Of a stretch of DNA of 19,324 nucleotides, positions 6,580-13,572 are shown one piece after another. The translations under genes and the position numbers were made by a program. How positions within the stretch are numbered: the first letter of the stretch is position 1; the number at the start of each line of letters is the position of its first letter. The stretch covers positions 1 through 19,324 of the forward strand of contig JAJYZK010000011.1 of assembly GCA_021799945.1 (NCBI GenBank), in the 5' to 3' direction. This DNA comes from Acidobacteriota bacterium. Its GTDB lineage: Bacteria > Acidobacteriota > Terriglobia > Terriglobales > Acidobacteriaceae. The notes beneath the pieces were generated by a model. That model searched no databases and had not been told where the DNA came from. It saw only the letters and a program-made list of their open reading frames with translations.

Positions 6580-9500
6580 TCAAAAGATCAACTTGAGCGA
6601 GAGCTGGATCTGGCGGGAGTTGCCCGCGGTTTGATTGATCTCCCCAAATCCCGTGCCGGCGAGCACATTCGACGGCAAACCCATATCGACAATATTGAAG
6701 AGATTGAAGAACTCGGAGCGAAACTGGAGATCGACGAGTTCGGCGCCGCTGCGGCGAATTCCAAACGGCGTGTCTTTGATGAAGGCGAAGTCGTAGTCGT
6801 AGAATGCCGGGCCGCGGAAGGAATCGCGTCCCAGCGTTCCAAAACGCCCCTGATTCGGCCCGGTCCCGCCCGTCAGGTGAATGGGAACCGAGAAGTAGTC
6901 CGGGCCATTGTTGGCCCCTTCTCCGAAATAGTCCTCGCGCACCTTGCGCGCGGTGGAAAGATGCGGCCGGCCGATCTGATCCGGACGGTCCGCGCCGTAG
7001 GAGCCGGCGCCCGTCTGCTGAATGCCGGAAAAGACTGTAAAGGGCAAACCGGAGGTGAGCGTGGAGATGCTAAGCATCTCCCAGCCGACGGTCCACTTCC
7101 TGTTTAACGCGCGCACCAGAGGGACATCCTGAACATGCAGGTCCTGCGCCACGCTCAGGTTGAATGCGTTCGTGATGTCGAACGCGGATGGACCTTTCTC
7201 CGCTTGCAGATCGAAGGGGTTCTGCGGAAAAGGCAGGGTGACGGCGCCGGTCGAACCGGTGCCCCCGATCACCATGCTGGTGTCGTCGAGTGACTTGCTC
7301 CAGGTATAACTGGCCTGTATTCCCGGTCCGCTGCTTCCCACCGTTCCCGAAAGGGAGGTCTGCAACGCATGGTAACTCGAATGGGAAACGGAGTTGATGA
7401 CGTTCTCCACTCCAAACCCGCCGATCACGTTTCCTGCGCTGTCGAAATTCGTGTAGCGCGCGAATGCCGGACTCGCGCCGGGGAAGGCGTTGGGAAATAC
7501 CTGGCGCGGCAGATGGTTGGCCACCGTGCCCACATAAGTCGCGTCGGCGGTTAGATTGCCGAATTTCCTTTCCAGTCCCAGGGTCCATGTGTACAACGTC
7601 GCGTTATCGAAATGCGGATCGACCGCGCTGAGGTTCAGGTCGCTCACGACGTGGGCGGGAGTGAGCGCCGCCAGATTCTGTTCGTAACGGTTGAGATCCA
7701 TCACGGTGTTGGGGGGCACGTCTTTTGTGGGCAGATCGGGAAAGATATTGGTCCCGGAGGGGGTGTAGACGGCGGGCGTCTCCGCTGGAGTAATCGTGAA
7801 ACCATAGTGAATGGGCGCCACCGCGGCCGAGATGAGCCGGGGATAGACCGCGAATGGCGTGGTTCCGGTGAGGGAGTTATCCTGCCAGAGATTCGGCGGG
7901 ACGGTCATCACGCTTCCTCCGGCGCGAACCAGCACCTTCTCCGCCGCCTGCCAGGAGACCTGGACGCGCGGCTGGAAGGCATGCCAGTCCGTTTGATATC
8001 CGGGCTGAGGATTGATGACGTACTCCTGCGAATTTCCGACGGTCAGGATGCCCGAAGTGCGGCGGGCGCGTTCGGTGATTGGGGTGTACAGATCCCAGCG
8101 AACGCCATAGTCGAGCGTCAACCGACTGTTCACTCGGAAGCTATCCTGCAGGAAGGCGCCCACGTTATTGCGATTGATGGCCGCGGGGCCGATATGCTGC
8201 CCGTTGGAGAAATAGGGCGGCGCAACGGCGATGGTGTAGTCGAACGGACTGCCGGAAAGAAAGCTCGACAGCGTGTCGGGAAGCGGATCCCCAATGTGAA
8301 TGTTATGCAAGCCGCTCCTGGAGGGAATATTCTCCCAGGCATAGGCCGTTCCTCCGCCAAAGTCGTATTCACCATTCGGGCTTGTTCCGAAGTAAGTCGT
8401 GTCCCGGTTCAGCCTGACGTCGACTCCGGCCAGCCAGGCGTGACGTCCCACGGCGTAGGCCGCGGTCTGCCGGCCCTCAAAGAGGTTTCCATAGGCCTGC
8501 ATCACCGAGCCTCCCGGCGCGTTGAAGGGCTCAAAGAGACTATCGATGAATTTGATGGCGGGATCGGTGTGATCGGGCGTGGGAAATCCCGGAGTCGAGC
8601 GCGTGATGCCGAGAACCGACTCCAGCGTGAACCGCGGCGAGACGTTGCGCGTGTAGGAGGCCGCCACATTGCGCTGCCGGTTTATGTAGGTGATGCCAAA
8701 CGCGGGATCGATGGCCGTCTGGTCCGGATTGGTGGTGGGCCCGGTCAAATTATCCATGGTGACGCGCGCGAAGAACCGGTCCCGCGGCCCGAATCGCTGG
8801 TCGATACGTAGCGAAAATTGGTCGGCGTCGGTATACACCTTGGAGGGAGTGGCGTAGGTATAGATCCCATAGGCTCCCGCCGCGTAATTCGGCAGAGGGT
8901 ACCGCTTGAGCACGGCGGCGATGCCCGGATCGACGGGAACCATGAGGGTATCGCCTGGATATGCGGTGGTGTCGAGTCCGGTGCGCTCCTCGGCCGAGGG
9001 CACAGGCATCACCTGCGTCGTCCCCAGCACCTGCCGGAAGCCCTGGTACTCCGCAAAATAAAAGGTTCGCGCCGTGCCCCGGTAGACGTGGGGAATGAGG
9101 ACCGGGCCGCCGTTGGTGAAGCCGAACTCGTTGCGCCGGAACGGCGGAATGCGTCCGGGGAAGGCGGGCGTGGCGTGATCGAAAAAATTGCGCGCGTCGA
9201 AGGCGGAGTTGCGCACGAACTCAAAAAGCGAGCCGTGGAAGCCCGCGGCCCCGGAGCGGGTGACGATGTTGGTGAAGCCGGAGGCCCCGCGGCCGATCTC
9301 GGCCGGCATCCAGCCGGAGCTGGCTTGAATCTCTTCGATCGCGTCCACATTGAAGTTGCTGAAGGTGGAGCCGCCCATTTCCGGATCGCTGATGTCGGCG
9401 CCATCCAGGGCGAAGGTCGCCTCCACGCCGCGCTGGCCGTTGATGGCGAACTGCTGGGTGAAATTGGTGGCGCCGTTGGCGTCCGTCATGGTGCCGGCGG

Positions 9501-10014
9501 CCAGCAGGAGCAGATGGCTGAAATCGCGCGTATTGAGGGGTAGCTCGCTCACCGCCTGGCTGGAGAGCTGTTCTCCTCCGGTAGCAGCGGCCACGCTGTC
9601 GAGAAGGGTCACCAAAAGTTCGCCGCGCGGCGACAGGACGATGGCCACCGGCCGGCCTCCCAGCGCGATATCGATGGGCGCAGCGTACTTCACGGTGCGG
9701 CCTTCGGCTTGAACCGTGAGCCGGTAGCGGCCGGGCTGCAACGGCGACAACCGGAATCCGCCGTCGGGCCCGGTCGTCGCCTGCGCCTTGAAGCCGTCGC
9801 CCACAAGAAGAATCCTGGCCTTGGCAATCGGCGCGCCGGCCGAGTTTCTTAACACCCCCTGCCAGGAGGGAACCGAAGCCTGGCTCCAGGCGCGTCCGCA
9901 GAGGGTGCAAACGAGCAGCGCAGGCAGCAAACAAAAGCGCAGCAGGTGACTCCGCAGGTCCCCGAACCGGCAGGGCGATGCGCCGCGGCCACACGGCCGG
10001 AGCTCCTTCAACAC
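6580..10014 (-). CDS. TonB-dependent outer-membrane receptor with carboxypeptidase-regulatory-like domain
   Basis: This 1144-residue protein is an Oar/CarboxypepD_reg-type TonB-dependent receptor that probably carries glycan fragments or other large nutrients across the outer membrane. An N-terminal signal (hydrophobic core about 24-39, ending near AWSQ45) precedes an Ig-like carboxypeptidase regulatory domain (about 51-127, with TTGPDGGFRLSPLQPGRYRL). The plug follows (about 135-250). It contains ELPLNTRDF (157-165), the acidobacterial form of 'LPLNGRNF', and FALDGADISDPE and NIVTRSG. The remaining roughly 890 residues are barrel-like strands, ending in KLIF with the terminal aromatic typical of outer-membrane proteins. 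The start is GTG at 10014, preceded by GGGAGGG at 6 bases; it is followed at once by an in-frame TTG. Long open frames on the opposite strand are codon-bias shadows. The substrate cannot be deduced. Confidence 0.96.
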   Translation of the reverse strand: MLKELRPCGRGASPCRFGDLRSHLLRFCLLPALLVCTLCGRAWSQASVPSWQGVLRNSAGAPIAKARILLVGDGFKAQATTGPDGGFRLSPLQPGRYRLTVQAEGRTVKYAAPIDIALGGRPVAIVLSPRGELLVTLLDSVAAATGGEQLSSQAVSELPLNTRDFSHLLLLAAGTMTDANGATNFTQQFAINGQRGVEATFALDGADISDPEMGGSTFSNFNVDAIEEIQASSGWMPAEIGRGASGFTNIVTRSGAAGFHGSLFEFVRNSAFDARNFFDHATPAFPGRIPPFRRNEFGFTNGGPVLIPHVYRGTARTFYFAEYQGFRQVLGTTQVMPVPSAEERTGLDTTAYPGDTLMVPVDPGIAAVLKRYPLPNYAAGAYGIYTYATPSKVYTDADQFSLRIDQRFGPRDRFFARVTMDNLTGPTTNPDQTAIDPAFGITYINRQRNVAASYTRNVSPRFTLESVLGITRSTPGFPTPDHTDPAIKFIDSLFEPFNAPGGSVMQAYGNLFEGRQTAAYAVGRHAWLAGVDVRLNRDTTYFGTSPNGEYDFGGGTAYAWENIPSRSGLHNIHIGDPLPDTLSSFLSGSPFDYTIAVAPPYFSNGQHIGPAAINRNNVGAFLQDSFRVNSRLTLDYGVRWDLYTPITERARRTSGILTVGNSQEYVINPQPGYQTDWHAFQPRVQVSWQAAEKVLVRAGGSVMTVPPNLWQDNSLTGTTPFAVYPRLISAAVAPIHYGFTITPAETPAVYTPSGTNIFPDLPTKDVPPNTVMDLNRYEQNLAALTPAHVVSDLNLSAVDPHFDNATLYTWTLGLERKFGNLTADATYVGTVANHLPRQVFPNAFPGASPAFARYTNFDSAGNVIGGFGVENVINSVSHSSYHALQTSLSGTVGSSGPGIQASYTWSKSLDDTSMVIGGTGSTGAVTLPFPQNPFDLQAEKGPSAFDITNAFNLSVAQDLHVQDVPLVRALNRKWTVGWEMLSISTLTSGLPFTVFSGIQQTGAGSYGADRPDQIGRPHLSTARKVREDYFGEGANNGPDYFSVPIHLTGGTGPNQGRFGTLGRDSFRGPAFYDYDFAFIKDTPFGIRRSGAELVDLQFRSEFFNLFNIVDMGLPSNVLAGTGFGEINQTAGNSRQIQLSLKLIF

Positions 10015-10251
10015 GCACTACCCTCCCGCTCTGGGCAGATGGAATTCGCGCAGTCCCGCAAATTCACGCACAAGCAATTCCAAAAGGTATGTGGGTCATA
10101 TTGTAATGGACGGCATCTCTCCATTCGGCGCCGACGGCGGCGGAACGGATATGCTGGGAGGGATCTGTCGATTCTCCACCGCGACCGGCGAAGGGAAGCT
10201 GCGCGGTGGGAGATTCCCCGGGGAATGATCCCGAACCATGACGGAGGCGCG
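10015..10251. promoter_or_regulatory. Divergent leader with stem-loop and perfect palindrome before the deacylase gene
   Basis: This 237-bp gap lies between the divergent receptor and deacylase genes. TCTCCACCGCG (10173-10183) pairs with CGCGGTGGGAGA (10202-10213), with one bulged base and an 18-base loop. Directly after it, ATTCCCCGGGGAAT (10213-10226) is a perfect 14-bp palindrome ending 25 bp before the chosen deacylase start. The palindrome is a good operator candidate. The stem-loop could instead act in the mRNA leader. A patch richer in A and T at about 10065-10110 is the likeliest promoter zone, but I see no clear -35/-10 pair. Confidence 0.4.
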
Positions 10252-11721
10252 ATGACCCCGCTTACCCCGATCACCCGCTGCGACACCTTGATCCGGAAGG
10301 CGAAGGTATTCGACGGCAGCGGCCTGGAGGCCGCGCAAGCCGATGTTGCGCTTTTGGGCGACCGGATCGCGGCCATCGGCGACGGCTTGCCGATCGAGGC
10401 GGCTCAGGTGGTGGAGGCGGATGGACTATGCCTCGCGCCGGGCTTCATCGATGCGCATACCCACGACGATACGGTTGTGATTCGCGATCCCGCCATGCTG
10501 CCCAAAATCTCTCAGGGCGTCACCACGGTGATTGTGGGGAATTGCGGAATCAGCGCCGCCCCGGTGACGTTGCGCGGCGACCCTCCCGACCCCATGAATT
10601 TGCTCGGCGACGCCGCCGCCTTTCGGTATCCAACCTTCGGGGACTATGTCGCCGCGGTCGGCAAGGCGCGGCCCGCGGTGAACGTCGCCGCGCTGGTGGG
10701 CCACACGGCTCTGCGGAACAACCATATGAACCGGCTGGACCGCGCCGCCACAAGCGATGAGATCTCCGCCATGCGCCGCCAGCTTCAGGAGGCTTTGGCC
10801 GGCGGGGCGCTCGGCTTAAGCACCGGGCTGGCCTATCTTTCCGCTCATTCCGCGCCGGCGGAGGAGGTGCTGGCGCTGGCTCAGCCGCTGGCCGATGCGG
10901 GCGCGCTCTACGCCACCCACATGCGTTCGGAGACCGAGGCCATTCTCGACGCGATGGAGGAGGCCTTCTCCGTTGGCCGCATGGGCCCCGTACCGGTGGT
11001 CATTTCCCATCTGAAGTGCGCGGGCGTGGATAACTGGGGACGCAGCGGCGAGGTGCTGGAGGCTCTGGAGGCCGCGCGAAGATCGCAGTCCGTCGGCTGC
11101 GATTGTTATCCGTATCCGGCCGGCTCCAGCACGCTCGACCTGCGCCAGGTGGATGAGCGGGTGAAGGTCACAATTACCTGGAGCATGCCCCACCCGGAGG
11201 TTGCGGGGCAATCCCTGGCGCAGATCGCCGGAAGCTGGGGCGTATCGCAATTGGACGCCGCGAAGCAGCTCCAACCGGCGGGCGCGATCTATCACAGCAT
11301 GTCGGAGGACGATATGCGCCGGATCCTCAGCCACCCGGCCACCATGATCGGCTCGGACGGCCTACCGAACGATCCTCGGCCTCACCCCCGCCTCTGGGGA
11401 ACATTTCCCCGGGTGCTTGGACGCTACTGCCGGGAAGAAAAACTTTTCCCTCTGGCCGCGGCCATCCATAAAATGACCGGCATGCCTGCGGGGCGATTCG
11501 GATTGGAAAAACGCGGCTTGGTGCGGGAGGGCTACTTTGCCGATCTGGTGCTTTTCCATCCTGACCAGATCCTCGATACCGCGACGTTCTCCCAACCCAT
11601 CCAGGCGGCGGAGGGAATCGCCGGCGTGTGGGTCAACGGCCTTCTGTGCTGGACGGGCGAGGCCCTTGCCCAGCGCAACGGGCGATATCTGCCGCGCGGC
11701 AGGACCAAATGGGTTCAGTGA
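10252..11721 (+). CDS. N-acyl-D-amino-acid deacylase (D-aminoacylase, amidohydrolase superfamily)
   Basis: This 489-residue protein matches the length of D-aminoacylases, zinc enzymes that remove the acyl group from N-acyl-D-amino acids. Signatures are APGFIDAHTHDD with His69 and His71, GNCGIS with Cys98, YATHMRSE with His223, ISHLKCAG with His253, and IGSDGLPND with Asp369. These are the positions expected for the metal-binding Cys and His residues and the catalytic Asp in the characterised Alcaligenes enzyme. The C-terminus returns to the small beta domain (REGYFADLVLFHPDQI, then VWVNGLLCWTG). I chose the ATG at 10252, preceded by GGAGG at 4 bases. An in-frame ATG at 10225 lies inside a palindrome and has no close ribosome-binding site. 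No signal peptide is seen, so the protein is cytoplasmic. A GntP-family permease follows on the same strand beyond an inserted repeat element; the pairing suggests import and deacylation of a carboxylic substrate. Confidence 0.94.
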   Translation: MTPLTPITRCDTLIRKAKVFDGSGLEAAQADVALLGDRIAAIGDGLPIEAAQVVEADGLCLAPGFIDAHTHDDTVVIRDPAMLPKISQGVTTVIVGNCGISAAPVTLRGDPPDPMNLLGDAAAFRYPTFGDYVAAVGKARPAVNVAALVGHTALRNNHMNRLDRAATSDEISAMRRQLQEALAGGALGLSTGLAYLSAHSAPAEEVLALAQPLADAGALYATHMRSETEAILDAMEEAFSVGRMGPVPVVISHLKCAGVDNWGRSGEVLEALEAARRSQSVGCDCYPYPAGSSTLDLRQVDERVKVTITWSMPHPEVAGQSLAQIAGSWGVSQLDAAKQLQPAGAIYHSMSEDDMRRILSHPATMIGSDGLPNDPRPHPRLWGTFPRVLGRYCREEKLFPLAAAIHKMTGMPAGRFGLEKRGLVREGYFADLVLFHPDQILDTATFSQPIQAAEGIAGVWVNGLLCWTGEALAQRNGRYLPRGRTKWVQ

Positions 11722-11735
11722 CGGCTCGCTGGAAC

Positions 11736-12004
11736 TAGGGCCTGTTCACGCTACCAGGGCGGCAGCGACGGGAGCGGATTTTACTGAATGCGCGAAGCGA
11801 GGAGTGGCAAATGTCGGGAGATTTTAGCGACGAGCGACAAAGCAGTCGGGGAAATCCGCCCCGTCCCTTCGGGTTGCGGCGAAAATCGGGCCATCCTTCG
11901 TTGTCGGCCTTGACTGGGGGCCTGCCACAGCCTGCGGCCTCCGCCTCGTCTGCCCCGATTTTCGCTCGCAACGCTGCTCGCCCGGGTAGCGGGAACAGGC
12001 CCTA
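11736..12004. mobile_element. MITE-like element with 24-bp terminal inverted repeats
   Basis: The left end 11736-11759 and the reverse complement of the right end 11981-12004 agree in 22 of 24 bases, both starting TAGGGCCTGTTC. Each end begins with TA, so the likely core is 11738-12002 flanked by a TA target duplication. Such duplications are typical of IS630/Tc1-mariner elements and also occur in some IS5 relatives. Inside, 11873-11890 and 11954-11972 form a second inverted repeat (GTTGCG..GCGAAAATCGGG) differing by one inserted base. No transposase is encoded, so it would have to be moved in trans. It begins 14 bp after the deacylase stop, in the leader of the permease gene. Family name and mobility are inference; multiple genomic copies would be needed to prove it. 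Confidence 0.75.
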
Positions 12005-12105
12005 AGGATGACCCTGAAGCGCGCGCCGCTCCAATCCGCCGATCCACCATCGCCGGCCAACCGGAGACCGACCGATTCTTAATCCGGAGTTCCTCCTCAG
12101 TTTTT

Positions 12106-12154
12106 CGACGACAGACCCGCCGGTCGGAGCGGACTGTCGTGAACCCTGTCGTCG
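12106..12154 (+). promoter_or_regulatory. Inverted repeat just before the permease start codon
   Basis: CGACGACAG (12106-12114) and CTGTCGTCG (12146-12154) are perfect 9-bp inverted repeats. A third partial copy, CTGTCGT (12134-12140), competes for the left arm. The right arm ends 12 bases before the ATG at 12167, where a ribosome-binding site would be expected and none is visible. It could be a repressor operator or an mRNA hairpin controlling translation. Confidence 0.4.
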
Positions 12155-12166
12155 CGTGACTTGCCT

Positions 12167-13519
12167 ATGATCGATCCGCACAGCGTCTTCTTGCTGGCCT
12201 CCGCATGCATCGCCGTCGTGAGCTTGATTCTGCTCATCGTGACCTTCAAACTCAATCCTTTTATCAGCCTTGTCGTCGTATCTCTGGCCCTTGCCATAGC
12301 CGCCGGCATGCCTCCGCAGGCAATTGTGCGATCCTTCGAGACCGGGTTCGGGGGAACCATGGGCCACATCGCCGTCATCGTGGCTCTGGGCGCCATGCTC
12401 GGCAAAATGATGGCCGAGTCCGGGGGCGCGGATCAGATCGCCTATACCTTGATCCGGCTTTTCGGCGAGAGGAATATCGGATGGGCCATGGTCTTTATCG
12501 GGCTGATCGTCGGCCTCCCGGCCTTTTTCGAGGTCGCTTTCGTGCTGCTGGTTCCCATCGCGTTCACGGTAGCCCGCCGCACGCGGACCTCCCTGGTTCT
12601 GGTCGGCCTGCCCATGGTCGCCGGCCTTTCCGTCGTGCATGGTTTGGCGCCTCCGCATCCAGCGGCCATGCTGGCGGTGACCATTTATAAGGCGGATGTG
12701 GGCCGCAGCATCCTCTACGCCCTGCTGATCGGCATCCCCTGCGCGGTGCTCGCCGGACCGCTCTACGCCAGAATCATCGCGCCCTATGTGAGCCTGCCGA
12801 CGGAAAATTCGATGGCCGACCAGTTCGTCGATCATGGCCAGGAAAAAAGCCTCCCCAGCTTCTGGCTCACGCTCTTCACCATTCTGCTGCCGGTGGCGCT
12901 GATGCTGCTGGGAAGCTGGGCTCAAAGCGATCCGGCCGGCGCAGGAAGGCTAGGCCCGGCGTTGCAACTGATCGGCAACGACGATATCGCGTTGCTGATC
13001 GGGGTGCTCTTCAGCTTTGTCGGCCTGGGCAAGATGCGGGGTTTCGACCGGAAGACGATTTTGCGATTCAGCAATGAGTGTCTTGCGCCGACGGCGACGA
13101 TCACCATTCTGGTAGGGGCGGGCGGCGGATTCGGACGGATTCTGCAGGATAGCGGCGTCTCCCGGGCCATCTTGGCCCTGGCCCTGCACAGCCATGTCCA
13201 TCTCCTGCTGCTGGCATGGCTGCTGGCCGCCCTGATGCGGCTGGCCACCGGCTCCGCCACTGTGGCCATGATTACCGCGGCTCAGATCGTGGCCCCGATC
13301 GCCCTGCATACTCCCGGCGTGCGCCCTGAGTTGCTGGCTATCGCCACCGGGGCCGGAGCGCTGATCTTCTCGCATGTGAACGATGGCGGTTTTTGGCTGG
13401 TCAAGGAGTACTTCAATATGAGCGTCACGGACACCCTGAAGTCCTGGTCGATCTGCGAGACCATCATATCGTTCGCCGGCCTGGGGCTTGCCAGCGCCGC
13501 TTCGCTGATTTTGCGCTGA
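12167..13519 (+). CDS. GntP-family permease (gluconate / small organic acid:H+ symporter)
   Basis: This 450-residue polytopic inner-membrane protein has about a dozen hydrophobic segments. Family features include KLNPFISLVVVSLALAIAAGMPP near the N-terminus, FETGFGGTMGHIAVIVALGAMLGKMM, the GLPAFFEVAFVLLVPIAF helix, and GLAPPHPAAML. In the second half come VGAGGGFGRILQDSGVS, RLATGSATVAMITAA and FSHVNDGGFWLVKEYF. These are strongly conserved in gluconate, idonate and fructuronate permeases. The start is ATG at 12167; a TTG two codons upstream (12161) is equally in frame, and neither has a clear ribosome-binding site. No sugar-acid kinase or dehydratase gene adjoins it. The nearest upstream gene is the deacylase, so its substrate may be an acylated amino acid or other organic acid rather than gluconate. 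Confidence 0.94.
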   Translation: MIDPHSVFLLASACIAVVSLILLIVTFKLNPFISLVVVSLALAIAAGMPPQAIVRSFETGFGGTMGHIAVIVALGAMLGKMMAESGGADQIAYTLIRLFGERNIGWAMVFIGLIVGLPAFFEVAFVLLVPIAFTVARRTRTSLVLVGLPMVAGLSVVHGLAPPHPAAMLAVTIYKADVGRSILYALLIGIPCAVLAGPLYARIIAPYVSLPTENSMADQFVDHGQEKSLPSFWLTLFTILLPVALMLLGSWAQSDPAGAGRLGPALQLIGNDDIALLIGVLFSFVGLGKMRGFDRKTILRFSNECLAPTATITILVGAGGGFGRILQDSGVSRAILALALHSHVHLLLLAWLLAALMRLATGSATVAMITAAQIVAPIALHTPGVRPELLAIATGAGALIFSHVNDGGFWLVKEYFNMSVTDTLKSWSICETIISFAGLGLASAASLILR

Positions 13520-13547
13520 GGGAATGAAGGTCCGCGGGGTGGAGCCG

Positions 13548-13570
13548 TGCGGCCGAGGCGTCGCGCCGCA
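13548..13570. terminator. GC hairpin between the convergent permease and amidase genes
   Basis: TGCGGC (13548-13553) and GCCGCA (13565-13570) form a 6-bp stem with an 11-base loop in the 53-bp gap. No T-tract follows on either strand. It is a weak bidirectional terminator candidate. Confidence 0.3.
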
Positions 13571-13572
13571 GA

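Larger units (their letters stand above)
11722..12166. other. Gap between the deacylase and permease genes
   Basis: These 445 bases hold no gene. The MITE-like element takes up 11736-12004. The rest (12005-12166) is the immediate leader of the permease gene and contains a short T-run (12101-12105) and the inverted repeat described separately. Open frames inside the element read through its inverted repeats and are not credible proteins. Confidence 0.6.

Noticed and set aside
7612..9543. Long plus-strand open frames opposite the TonB receptor (7612-8811 and 8818-9543)
   Set aside because: They are antisense to a clearly coding 1144-residue receptor. Their translations are Gly/Arg/Val-rich with no domain, as expected from the GC-rich third positions of the real gene.
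11735..12060. Several short open frames inside the MITE-like element
   Set aside because: They run through the inverted repeats, have Arg/Ser/Pro-rich translations, and resemble no transposase.
12002..12925. 307-codon minus-strand open frame rich in His, Asp, Gln and Gly
   Set aside because: It is the reverse of the hydrophobic GntP permease; the polar composition is the expected mirror of membrane-helix codons.
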